Source of the DNA: Planctomycetota bacterium
Lineage (GTDB): Bacteria; Planctomycetota; Phycisphaerae; Phycisphaerales; UBA1924
Direction: 5' to 3'
Length of the DNA stretch: 64,000 bases
NCBI GenBank assembly: GCA_018968885.1
Contig: JAGWZK010000007.1
Span: 1 to 64,000, forward strand
The notes below the pieces were generated by a model that was not told the origin of the DNA, did no database searches, and worked only from the letters and a program-made list of their open reading frames with translations. The translations under genes and the position numbers were made by a program. Within the stretch, counting starts at the first letter, position 1, and the number at the start of each line of letters is the position of its first letter. Of the stretch, positions 36,667-44,641 are shown in pieces.

Positions 36667-37209
36667 TCACAGTTTGGGGGCGTTGCTGTCGTCTGAGAAA
36701 TCAAAATCGACGCTGCTGTCATCGCTGGTCAGGGGTTTCAAGCCAAGGTCACTGCCAGAATTCTCATTGACCTTTTTGGCCGGGGCTTTGCCTGAGGCGG
36801 CGGCACCGGGCTTCGACGTGGGCTTGGCGGCGGGCGCGGGTTCGGTGGGCCGGATGCCCATGGCTGCCGCAACCAGACCACGCTCCAACGCACTCTTGCT
36901 GTCAACCTGGGCAGGGCGGCCATCGATGCGGACCACGAAGACTGCGGGACCGACGCAGATGTGATCACCACTGGCAAGCGTGTGTTCGGCGACCATGGAG
37001 CGATTCACATAGGTGCCGTTCGACGATCCCAAGTCCTTGATCACCGCCCGCTTCTCGTCCACGGTGATCTCGCAATGTTGCCGCGACACGCTGGAAACGG
37101 GGATGCGTATGGCGCAATCTGTGTTGCGGCCAACGATCTGCCGCGGCTTGCGCACGGGCACTTCTTGCTGGCGCCCTTCAGGTGTCACGAGTATCAGTGT
37201 CAGGTCCAC
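36667..37209 (-). CDS. FHA-domain protein
   Basis: 180 residues from a GTG at 37209. The N-terminal 100 residues form a forkhead-associated phosphothreonine-binding domain with the full set of marks: GRNTDCAIRI, SVSRQHCEIT, KDLGSSNGTYVN. The rest is an Ala/Pro/Lys linker and an acidic tail (SSVDFDFSDDSNAPKL), probably disordered. It should dock to phosphothreonine partners of Ser/Thr kinases, none of which is nearby. AAGGG 9 nt before the GTG supports this start; an ATG 12 codons upstream is possible. Confidence 0.8.
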   Translation of the reverse strand: MDLTLILVTPEGRQQEVPVRKPRQIVGRNTDCAIRIPVSSVSRQHCEITVDEKRAVIKDLGSSNGTYVNRSMVAEHTLASGDHICVGPAVFVVRIDGRPAQVDSKSALERGLVAAAMGIRPTEPAPAAKPTSKPGAAASGKAPAKKVNENSGSDLGLKPLTSDDSSVDFDFSDDSNAPKL

Positions 37210-37295
37210 GTGGCGAATACCCTTCTGTAGTGAGGTCGGCGGCATGCCGGAATCGGTTGCCACCCTCCTATGCCCACTTCCCCAGCCCTTCACTT

Positions 37296-38549
37296 ATGCC
37301 AGAGCGTACCGCAAGTTTATCGCTGCCGCAACGCCCGGACGCCACCCCGCAGACGGCCCGGAGAATCATCGGCAAAGGGCGTGTTGAGGGTGCACAAGGG
37401 GCTAGGTCGCTCTACATTCACATGCCTTTTTGTGCCCATAAGTGCCACTATTGCGACTTCTACAGCATCGTCGACCAGCAGGATCGCCAGGAACCCTTCA
37501 CAAGGCGGCTGGAGCGCGAACTGCTCGCCCTGGCACCGGCAGCTGGTTCTCTCAGAACGATTTTTGTGGGCGGAGGCACACCCAGCATGCTGCGCGTGCC
37601 CCTGTGGCAGGATGTGCTGCAGACTCTGAGGATGGGATTTGATGTATCCCAACTTGCCGAGTTCACGGTCGAATGCAATCCCGAATCGATTTCCTCCCCA
37701 CTGGTGGATACGTTGGTGCGTGGTGGTGTGACACGGATCAGTATGGGAGCGCAGTCTTTCAACCACCATCATTTGAAGACGCTGGATCGGCGGCACGACC
37801 CGGCGAATGTGGAGAGAGGATTGGCGATGGTTCGCGCTGCGGGGATCAGACGAACCAATGTGGACCTGATTTTTGCTGTGCCCGGCCAGAGCATGCAGGA
37901 TTGGCACGATGACCTGAAACGTGCGCTGGACCTTGGGACTGAACATATCTCGGCGTATTCGCTGACGTATGAACCCAAGACCGAACTCACCGCACGCTTG
38001 GCGCGAGGAGAGTTTTCACCCTGCGATGAGGACCTTGAAGCCGACATGCTGGAAAGCACCATCGATGTGCTGCGGTCATCGGGGTTTGAACGCTACGAAG
38101 TGTCGAACTTTGCCAAACCGGGTGAAGAGTGCCGACACAACCTGGCGTATTGGAGGCAGGAGGAGTGGCTGGCGGCAGGCCCGGCGGCGTCTGCACACGT
38201 GCGCGGCCATCGCTACAAGAACACTCCCCGGTTGGATGATTACCTAGCAATTGATGACGAAGGATTTGCGCCGATTGTGGATCATGAGGGGCCGGATCCC
38301 AAGCGAGCGCTGACTGAATTGCTGATGACGGGAGTGCGGATTCGGGAGGGTGTGGATGTGGCGCGGGTTGCGTCGGCGGCGGGCGAGATCGGAGTGGACG
38401 TCTTTGACGCGGTGAAGCGGAGTGCGAACGCACTGACGCGTCAGGGGCTGATGAAAGCTGATGAAGCGAAATGGGCACCGACGCCGAAGGGGATGTCGAT
38501 GGCGGATCACATGGCGGTGGAATTGATGAGGGCGATGGAATCGACGTGA
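37296..38549 (+). CDS. hemW: HemW-like radical SAM protein
   Basis: 417 residues. The 4Fe-4S radical SAM motif CAHKCHYC (CxxxCxxC) sits in SLYIHMPFCAHKCHYCDFYS. FVGGGTPSML, EFTVECNPES and RISMGAQSFN are the usual HemN/HemW blocks, and the C-terminal HemN domain follows. The short N-terminal region before the cluster, lacking the long HemN extension, favours HemW, a heme chaperone-like protein, over coproporphyrinogen dehydrogenase. It is divergent from the FHA gene. The ATG at 37296 lies about 40 codons before the cluster region and has no Shine-Dalgarno, so the exact start is uncertain. Confidence 0.88.
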   Translation: MPERTASLSLPQRPDATPQTARRIIGKGRVEGAQGARSLYIHMPFCAHKCHYCDFYSIVDQQDRQEPFTRRLERELLALAPAAGSLRTIFVGGGTPSMLRVPLWQDVLQTLRMGFDVSQLAEFTVECNPESISSPLVDTLVRGGVTRISMGAQSFNHHHLKTLDRRHDPANVERGLAMVRAAGIRRTNVDLIFAVPGQSMQDWHDDLKRALDLGTEHISAYSLTYEPKTELTARLARGEFSPCDEDLEADMLESTIDVLRSSGFERYEVSNFAKPGEECRHNLAYWRQEEWLAAGPAASAHVRGHRYKNTPRLDDYLAIDDEGFAPIVDHEGPDPKRALTELLMTGVRIREGVDVARVASAAGEIGVDVFDAVKRSANALTRQGLMKADEAKWAPTPKGMSMADHMAVELMRAMEST

Positions 38550-38556
38550 TGATTGG

Positions 38557-40092
38557 TCAGTGTGCGTTGGGATGCATCCAGCCCTTGAAAATGGTGATCC
38601 AGAGAATGCGGATATCGAACCAAATGGACCAGTGACGAATGTAGAAAAGGTCGTACTGGAGGCGCTTACGCAGGGAAGTGTCGCCACGGAGGCCGTTGAT
38701 CTGGGCCCAGCCGGTCATGCCTGCTTTGACGTGCTGGCGGAGCATGTAGCCACGCCAGTTCTGGCGGAATTCGTCAATCAGATCGGCACGCTCGGGGCGT
38801 GGGCCAACCAGGGACATCTGGCCTTTGAGAACATTGAGAAACTGTGGAAGTTCATCTAGCGAGGTGCGGCGCAAAAGGCGGCCAATGGTGGTGATTCGGG
38901 GATCGTCGCGCTCGGTCCAGCCGGTGAGGCCGGATTGGTATTCGGCGGGCCAGCGGTCTTTGGGGAGCAGGGAGCGGAATTTGTACATCTTGAAGGTCTC
39001 GCCGTTCAGCCCGACGCGACGCTGCTTGAAGATGATGGGTCCGGGGCTTGTGAGCTTGATCGCCATCGCGATGACGAGCATGACCGGAGAAAGCACGATG
39101 AGGCCGAAAAGTGCGCCGCAGACATCCAGGGCGCGCTTGCTCGCGCCACCCAGGCCGTAAAGAGGACTTTCGCGGATGCTGAGGATGGGCATGCCGTCGA
39201 GTTCGGCAACGGACATGCTCTGCGGCAGATAACGCGGATGCACGTCAGGAACAATTCGAACATCGAGAGCGAACTGTTCAAGGCGACGGAGAATGCCAGG
39301 AATTGTCGCGGCGGCGGAATTGGGAATGGCCAGGTACACCGCATCGGGGTTGTGCTCATCGATGAGCTTTTCCAGATCGGAGATGCCGCCATGGACCGGA
39401 CGACCCAGACACTCGGTGCGGCGCGTCTGTTCGTGGTGAGAGATGAAGCCGGCGACATGGATACCAGTCCAAGAGTTGCGCTCAAGGGTGTGAAAGACGA
39501 TCTGCCCGAGCCGACCCGTGCCGATAACGATGACGTGCCGCAGATTGAGGCCGCGACGGCGGATCATTCGCAGAACGACGCGGAAGGTGATGCGAAACGC
39601 AACAAGGAAGAGGGGCAAAAGCAGAAGCAGCAGCCCCATCTGCAAGCGATTGGACTGCACCCAGGGATTCAGTCCGTCGGCTCCCGCGTTGCGGGCGTTG
39701 GCGAGGGTCTGACTCTCTGAAGCCCAGAGGACGACGATGGCCATCCCCAGAGCCAAGAGTGAAGCGCGGATGACGACCAGACCCTCGCGGAGGATCGATT
39801 GATCTCGACGGGCCTGATAAAGGCGCGAAGCCCAGAACATGAGAACGACGGCAGGAACAATAATGAGAAGGAGCGGCCCTTTGAGGAATGACGACCAATT
39901 GGCAGGCCACCCTTCGGCGAGAATGTGGCGTCGGAACCCCCACGCGGCAAAACACGCTGCGGATGCGACAACGGCATCTGAGACAGTGAGGAGAAAGGCG
40001 AAAAGTTGATGCCGCTGCTTCAGCACGCGCGGTCGACCCCTTGACATTCTCCCAGCGCTCGCCTTGGTCAGGCGGTGCGACCTTACACACAT
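38557..40092 (-). CDS. Polyprenyl-phosphate sugar-1-phosphate transferase (WcaJ-like)
   Basis: 511 residues. Four N-terminal membrane segments and a central CoA-binding-like domain (HVIVIGTGRLGQIVFHTLE, about 175) precede a fifth hydrophobic segment and the C-terminal catalytic domain of the bacterial sugar transferase family: KRALDVCGALFGLIVLSP, SPGPIIFKQRRVGLNG, FKMYKFRSL and DELPQFLNVLKGQMSLVGPRP. Such enzymes load the first sugar phosphate onto undecaprenyl phosphate to start exopolysaccharide or O-unit synthesis. Start is the ATG at 40092 or, with a closely placed GGGAG, the ATG at 40047. No other EPS genes are adjacent. Confidence 0.92.
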   Translation of the reverse strand: MCVRSHRLTKASAGRMSRGRPRVLKQRHQLFAFLLTVSDAVVASAACFAAWGFRRHILAEGWPANWSSFLKGPLLLIIVPAVVLMFWASRLYQARRDQSILREGLVVIRASLLALGMAIVVLWASESQTLANARNAGADGLNPWVQSNRLQMGLLLLLLPLFLVAFRITFRVVLRMIRRRGLNLRHVIVIGTGRLGQIVFHTLERNSWTGIHVAGFISHHEQTRRTECLGRPVHGGISDLEKLIDEHNPDAVYLAIPNSAAATIPGILRRLEQFALDVRIVPDVHPRYLPQSMSVAELDGMPILSIRESPLYGLGGASKRALDVCGALFGLIVLSPVMLVIAMAIKLTSPGPIIFKQRRVGLNGETFKMYKFRSLLPKDRWPAEYQSGLTGWTERDDPRITTIGRLLRRTSLDELPQFLNVLKGQMSLVGPRPERADLIDEFRQNWRGYMLRQHVKAGMTGWAQINGLRGDTSLRKRLQYDLFYIRHWSIWFDIRILWITIFKGWMHPNAH

Positions 40093-40189
40093 GGTCGAAA
40101 GGGACGGAACGTTGTCGGAGGGTAGGTTGGCAGGGCAGTGCCAATCCCCGGGGTTGTTTCCCTATGTCGTCCAGTCCTAGTGGTCGAGT

Positions 40190-41200
40190 CTAGTCGCTGG
40201 AAGTGGGCCACGCGTTGCCGACACGTGGAGAAGTTTGTCGCAAACCCATGTCTTGCAAGGTTTTGCGATCCGTATCTGTCAGCACGCTGGGGGCGGGGGG
40301 AACGATTACCGTGACAAAATAGAGATCACCGGGTTCGCCACTTTTGTCCGTTGAATGAGGCTTGATGCCGCGACCTTGAAGGCGGAGCAGCTTTCCGGAG
40401 GCGATGCCGGGTGGGACCTTGAGAAGAACCGCGCTCTCCAAGGTTGGAACCGGGATGGTGGTGCCGAGGGTCGCTTCGGAGAGTGTGAGAGGAAGATCGG
40501 CGTAGAGATCTTTGGAACCGGGGCGGCACGCGGAGCCGGGGTATTGGACGCGCCGGAAGATCGGGTGGTGGCCGACATGAATCGTGACGACAACATCCTG
40601 ACCCAGATCACCGGCGGCGCGAACACGGAGCTTGTCACCTTCGAGTGTGCCAGCGGGGATGCGCAGTTCGATGTTGCGGGGCTTGGAGGGAGGGATCTCA
40701 ATGCGCAGCGGTTCGAGGCCACCCTTGGCGGCGGTGAGAAAGGTGACCGTGTGCTCGACATTGAGTGGCTCGAGATCGGGTTGCGGCTCGGCTGAACGCG
40801 AGCGCGAACGCGACGATTTGGCACGCTTGCCGCCGGAAGCAGCTCGCGAAGCACGGCCCGAGAAAAAAGTGGAGAAGATATCGGAGAACTCGTCAGGATC
40901 GACGCTGGCTCCGTAGGGATTCGCAGAGCCCCAACCGGATGAGGAGTGAGAATGTGACTGGGACTGAGGTTGGGTGCCGGCCTTGGCGACTTCGTAGCCG
41001 TAGTGGTCGTACAACTCGCGACGCTTGGGATCAGAGAGAATCTCGTGGGCTTCCTGCACCTGAGCAAATCGCTTCTGGGCATCGGGTGCTTTGTTGACAT
41101 CGGGGTGCAGTTCGCGGGCGCGGCTGCGATAGGCGCGTTTGATCTCTTCGGCCGAGGCGGACCGGGAAACACCGAGCGTGGAATAGAGATCCGCGGGCAT
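40190..41200 (-). CDS. DnaJ-family co-chaperone, CbpA type
   Basis: 336 residues. The N-terminal J domain (DLYSTLGVSRSASAEEIKRA, with the HPD triad in ARELHPDVNK) stimulates Hsp70. A Ser/Gly/Arg-rich linker follows (SRSRSRS) and then two beta-sandwich C-terminal substrate domains (about 150-320, NIELRIPAGTLEGDKLRVRA). There is no cysteine-rich zinc domain between them, as in CbpA rather than DnaJ. GGAGG lies 11 nt upstream of the ATG. It is followed on the same strand, 97 bp later, by the sugar transferase. Confidence 0.93.
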   Translation of the reverse strand: MPADLYSTLGVSRSASAEEIKRAYRSRARELHPDVNKAPDAQKRFAQVQEAHEILSDPKRRELYDHYGYEVAKAGTQPQSQSHSHSSSGWGSANPYGASVDPDEFSDIFSTFFSGRASRAASGGKRAKSSRSRSRSAEPQPDLEPLNVEHTVTFLTAAKGGLEPLRIEIPPSKPRNIELRIPAGTLEGDKLRVRAAGDLGQDVVVTIHVGHHPIFRRVQYPGSACRPGSKDLYADLPLTLSEATLGTTIPVPTLESAVLLKVPPGIASGKLLRLQGRGIKPHSTDKSGEPGDLYFVTVIVPPAPSVLTDTDRKTLQDMGLRQTSPRVGNAWPTSSD

Positions 41201-41244
41201 CGCGAACTGGACCTCCGACTGAAGGAAACCAAGAGTCGTTGAGA

Positions 41245-42495
41245 TTACTTGGCTGGCTTGATCGCTTCAGCAGCTTTCTTGGCTGCTTCTTCGGCTGCCT
41301 TCTTAACCTCTTCGGCCTTCTTTGCCGCTTCATCGGCTGCAATATTCTTATTGGCTTGCTCAGCGGCCTTGCGCTTGATCTCTTCGACGATCTGGGCCTC
41401 GGTCTTAGGATCGGCCTTTGCTGGTGCAGCGCCATCGATTTTGGCCGGGGCCGGCTGTGCTGCCGGGGCGGGGCGCTCGACGTTCATGATCTCAATCTCA
41501 AAGAAGAGGTCCGCGTTGGCGGGGATCATGCCACGAGCTCGATCGCCGTAGGCCTGGGCAGCGGGAACAACCAGGCGACGGATCGCGCCCTTGCCAATGC
41601 CAATGAGGCCATCGTTCCAACCGGGGATGAGTGAACCCTGGAGGAAATTGAGGGGTTGGGCACGATCGCGCGAAGAGTCAAACTTGTAACCGGAGGCAAG
41701 CCAACCTTCGTAGTGAGCAGCGACGCGGTCGCTGGCCTGGATAAATGGCTCGGTTCCGGTGCCAGTGTAATCGATGGCGATGATGCCGTTGGCGAGGCGA
41801 GTGGCCTTGACGCCGGAATCGAAGCGAGAGAAGGAGGTCCACGCGCCCGCGGCAGGGCCCCAGACCTGCTTGCCGGAAGCGTCGAAGCCCCGATCAGCGA
41901 TGTCGAGTTTGCTTGCGGAGATGTTCATCTCGCTGGTCATTTCGATTGCACCGCCGAGGCCCGTGGGATAAGCGGTGGGAGTTTTGGCTGTAGCAGTTTC
42001 ACCTGAGAGCGTGACGGCGAGATTCAACGTGCCAATGAGATCCGAGGATTTGAACTTAGGGAAGGCATCAGGCGCGGCCCAGAGGCCAGTGACCGATGAG
42101 CCGACACCAGGGATGCGGCGGAATTCGAAAGTGCGGATGTGAGTCGCACCCTTGGACTTGTAGAACTGGATCACGGCCTCGCGATAGGGCGTGTTGAGCT
42201 TGTCAGCACGGGCCGACTCCATGTAAATGGTGTCGCTCATGCCTTCGATGACGACGGGAGCAAAGTGCACGACGACATCGGTGGACTTGGAGGCGTCGTC
42301 GCCCTGGGCGACGGGGGCCGATGATTTCCACGAGCCGATGAGCATGGCACCGAGCTTGGCAAATTCAGGATTGGTCCACGCCGGAGCGGCAGCCGCCACT
42401 GCAGGTGCTGCGGCCTTTGGCTCATCGATGTGAGCAAGGGCCAACGAGGAGGAAAGACCACAAACGGCGACGAGAGTGAGGATGGACTTTGTCAT
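41245..42495 (-). CDS. Exported CpeT-like plus FKBP-type peptidyl-prolyl isomerase
   Basis: About 416 residues. A signal peptide (ILTLVAVCGLSSSLALAH) is followed by a region (about 35-215) that resembles the CpcT/CpeT beta-barrel family (LGAMLIGSWKSS, DTIYMESARAD, PYREAVIQFYKS). An FKBP domain follows (about 225-335): VAAHYEGWLASGYKFDSS, GWNDGLIGIGKGAIRRLVVP, AYGDRARGMIPANADLFFEIE. The tail is Ala/Lys/Glu helix (KKAAEEAAKKAAEAIKPAK). The isomerase site looks intact, so periplasmic protein folding is likely; what the CpeT-like part binds is unknown. ATG at 42495 is preferred over a TTG three codons upstream. Confidence 0.8.
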   Translation of the reverse strand: MTKSILTLVAVCGLSSSLALAHIDEPKAAAPAVAAAAPAWTNPEFAKLGAMLIGSWKSSAPVAQGDDASKSTDVVVHFAPVVIEGMSDTIYMESARADKLNTPYREAVIQFYKSKGATHIRTFEFRRIPGVGSSVTGLWAAPDAFPKFKSSDLIGTLNLAVTLSGETATAKTPTAYPTGLGGAIEMTSEMNISASKLDIADRGFDASGKQVWGPAAGAWTSFSRFDSGVKATRLANGIIAIDYTGTGTEPFIQASDRVAAHYEGWLASGYKFDSSRDRAQPLNFLQGSLIPGWNDGLIGIGKGAIRRLVVPAAQAYGDRARGMIPANADLFFEIEIMNVERPAPAAQPAPAKIDGAAPAKADPKTEAQIVEEIKRKAAEQANKNIAADEAAKKAEEVKKAAEEAAKKAAEAIKPAK

Positions 42496-42503
42496 GGTGT
42501 TCA

Positions 42504-42509
42504 ATGGTA
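42504..42509 (-). promoter_or_regulatory. Candidate -10 box (TACCAT) of the FKBP gene
   Basis: TACCAT ends 8 nt before the ATG at 42495. TTGATG lies 18 bp upstream as a possible -35 element. No Shine-Dalgarno is visible. Confidence 0.4.
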
Positions 42510-42586
42510 TTAAGGTGTCCGAGGGGTCATCAACTCTGGGATTGCGGAGTCACAAACCGCAGGTCAAATCTGGAGTGGATCGAGGC

Positions 42587-44584
42587 TTACGCCGTCTGGG
42601 GCTGGGCTGCGGGACGGAGCCAGCGGGCGAGTTCTTCTGCGGCGTTGGCGGGGGACTTGGAGGCAGGGGTCGTGCTGCGAAGTTGACGCTGTTCGAGCGC
42701 CGCGGCAATCAAGCCCATGAACATCGGGGCGGGGCGAAGGGGGCGGGACATGAGCTCGGGGTGGAATTGGCCTGCGACAAAATAGGGATGAGTGACCCGA
42801 GGACCACTACCGGCGTGCGGGCCTTGGCGAAGTTCGAGAACCTGCATGATGGGCCGAGTCGGATGGCGGCCGGAGAAGACTAAGCCGGCCTTTTCGAGGG
42901 ATGGAACGAATTCGGGCTCGACCTCGTAGCGATGGCGGAAGCGCTCGCGAACGGTGCTGGCGTTGCCATAGAGGAAGGAAGCGAGAGAGCCGGGAGTGAT
43001 CAGAACATCTTGAGCACCAAGGCGCATGGAGCCGCCGAGACCTTCGATTTTCTTCTGCTCGGGGAGTTCGCTGATGACGGGGTACTTGGTGTTGGCGTCA
43101 AACTCGGTGGAGAAGGCACCGGAGAGGCCCAGGACGTTGCGGGCGAACTCAATCACGGCGACCTGGAAGCCAAGGCAGATGCCCAGATAAGGAATGCCAT
43201 TCTCGCGGCAATGTCGGACGGTGGCGATCTTGCCTTCCACGCCGCGAGAACCAAAGCCACCGGGAACGATCACGCCATCCAGACCCTTGAGGATTGCGGA
43301 GACGTTGGTGTTGTCGATTTCGGTGGTATCGATCCACTTGAGCTCGATATCGGCAGAGAGATACGCCGAGCAGTGTTCGAGAGATTTATCGATGCTGGCG
43401 TAGGCATCGCGGAGATTGGCGTATTTGCCAGCGATGCCGATAGAAACGGGGCGCGTGGGCGGAGTCGTGAGTTTGCGGACGAAGGCCGTGTATTTTTCGC
43501 GTGCTTTATCTTCGTGGCCAAGATCCACACGGTCGTGAAGATTGAGAATCGAGAGGATTTCGCGGTCGAGGCCTTCTTGTCGCATCTCTTCGGGAATGGT
43601 GTAGATGCTGGGGCGATCGTGCATGCTGAAGGTGCGGCGGAGCGGGACATTCGAGAACATCGCGATCTTCTGCATCACTTTTTCACCGACCGGGTTGCTG
43701 GCGCGGCAGCCGATCATGTGGGGTTGGATACCTGCCTCCAAGAGTCGTTTGATGCCGAGCTGCGCGGCCTTGGATTTCTGTTCGCCCAGGGCCTTGGGCT
43801 CGATGATGTAGGTGAGAGCGACGAAACAACAGGAGTTGGGGCCTTCTTCAAAAGCGAGCTGTCGAAGAGCCTCGATGAAGTAGTTGTTCTCGTAATCGCC
43901 GACGGTGCCGCCAACTTCGACGATAACGACATCGGCGGGAGAGTTGCCATCACCGATGAGGGCGAGTTCGCGGAGTTTGCGTTTGACCTCGCCGGTGTAG
44001 TGCGGGATCACCTGCACATCGCGGCCGAGGTACACACCCTGGCGTTCGCGTTCGAGAATTTCGGCGAAGATGCGGCCGCTTGTGGTGAAGTTGTCGGCGG
44101 TCAGGTTCTGCTCAAGGATGCGCTCATACGTACCCAGGTCCATATCGCACTCGGTGCCATCGTCGAGCACGAAGACTTCGCCGTGGCGATAGGGATTGAG
44201 CGTGCCAGAATCCTGATTGAGGTACCCCTCCATCTTGATGGGGGCGACGCATAGACCCTTATCCTTCAACATCTTGGCGAGACTTGAGGCGAATATGCCT
44301 TTGCCCAGGCCGCTGATGACCGTGCCGAAGACAACGACATATTTGTGCTGACCGCGAACGTACCCCTCTGGGATGGGGCTGTAGAACTCTGAATCGGTGC
44401 TGCCATTGCCAGCGCCGAGGGATGCGAGGGAGATGGATGACTGGGGGACACCGCCCCCACTGCCACCCTGCCGCGGTGGTGGCCGCTTTCCCCCAGCGCG
44501 TGAGGCAACCGGGCGGGGGACCCGGGTGAATTCCAAGTCTTCCAGATGAGTTTGACCGTCCGTGGAAATCGTCTGGGGGGGCAT
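42587..44584 (-). CDS. pyrG: CTP synthase with N-terminal extension
   Basis: 665 residues; makes CTP from UTP, ATP and glutamine. The synthetase domain opens YVVVFGTVISGLGKGIFASS, a variant of the usual GGVVSSLGKG. The nearby KIDPYLNVD is here KMEGYLNQD. The glutaminase domain has its nucleophile in LGICLGFQVAVIEFARN and the His/Glu pair in QFHPELMSRP. About 80 Pro/Gly/Ser-rich residues precede the synthetase domain, far more than normal. A -10-like TACACT box 5 nt before the ATG at 44584 supports that the extension is translated. Aspartate, a common ligand residue in KIDP, is Glu here. Confidence 0.95.
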   Translation of the reverse strand: MPPQTISTDGQTHLEDLEFTRVPRPVASRAGGKRPPPRQGGSGGGVPQSSISLASLGAGNGSTDSEFYSPIPEGYVRGQHKYVVVFGTVISGLGKGIFASSLAKMLKDKGLCVAPIKMEGYLNQDSGTLNPYRHGEVFVLDDGTECDMDLGTYERILEQNLTADNFTTSGRIFAEILERERQGVYLGRDVQVIPHYTGEVKRKLRELALIGDGNSPADVVIVEVGGTVGDYENNYFIEALRQLAFEEGPNSCCFVALTYIIEPKALGEQKSKAAQLGIKRLLEAGIQPHMIGCRASNPVGEKVMQKIAMFSNVPLRRTFSMHDRPSIYTIPEEMRQEGLDREILSILNLHDRVDLGHEDKAREKYTAFVRKLTTPPTRPVSIGIAGKYANLRDAYASIDKSLEHCSAYLSADIELKWIDTTEIDNTNVSAILKGLDGVIVPGGFGSRGVEGKIATVRHCRENGIPYLGICLGFQVAVIEFARNVLGLSGAFSTEFDANTKYPVISELPEQKKIEGLGGSMRLGAQDVLITPGSLASFLYGNASTVRERFRHRYEVEPEFVPSLEKAGLVFSGRHPTRPIMQVLELRQGPHAGSGPRVTHPYFVAGQFHPELMSRPLRPAPMFMGLIAAALEQRQLRSTTPASKSPANAAEELARWLRPAAQPQTA

Positions 44585-44589
44585 CTCAG

Positions 44590-44595
44590 AGTGTA
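44590..44595 (-). promoter_or_regulatory. Candidate -10 box (TACACT) of leaderless pyrG
   Basis: TACACT, then CTGAG, then ATG: the same hexamer and 5-nt spacing as at mnmG. There is no Shine-Dalgarno sequence. It lies in the 57-bp divergent gap to the M1 aminopeptidase gene. Confidence 0.5.
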
Positions 44596-44641
44596 AGCAC
44601 CCGAATCAGCCAAAGGAACACTTCGGGGCAAGGATTGCGTC

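Noticed and set aside
42932-44254. A 440-codon plus-strand open frame opposite pyrG
   Set aside because: Shadow of pyrG; low-complexity acidic sequence with no motif.
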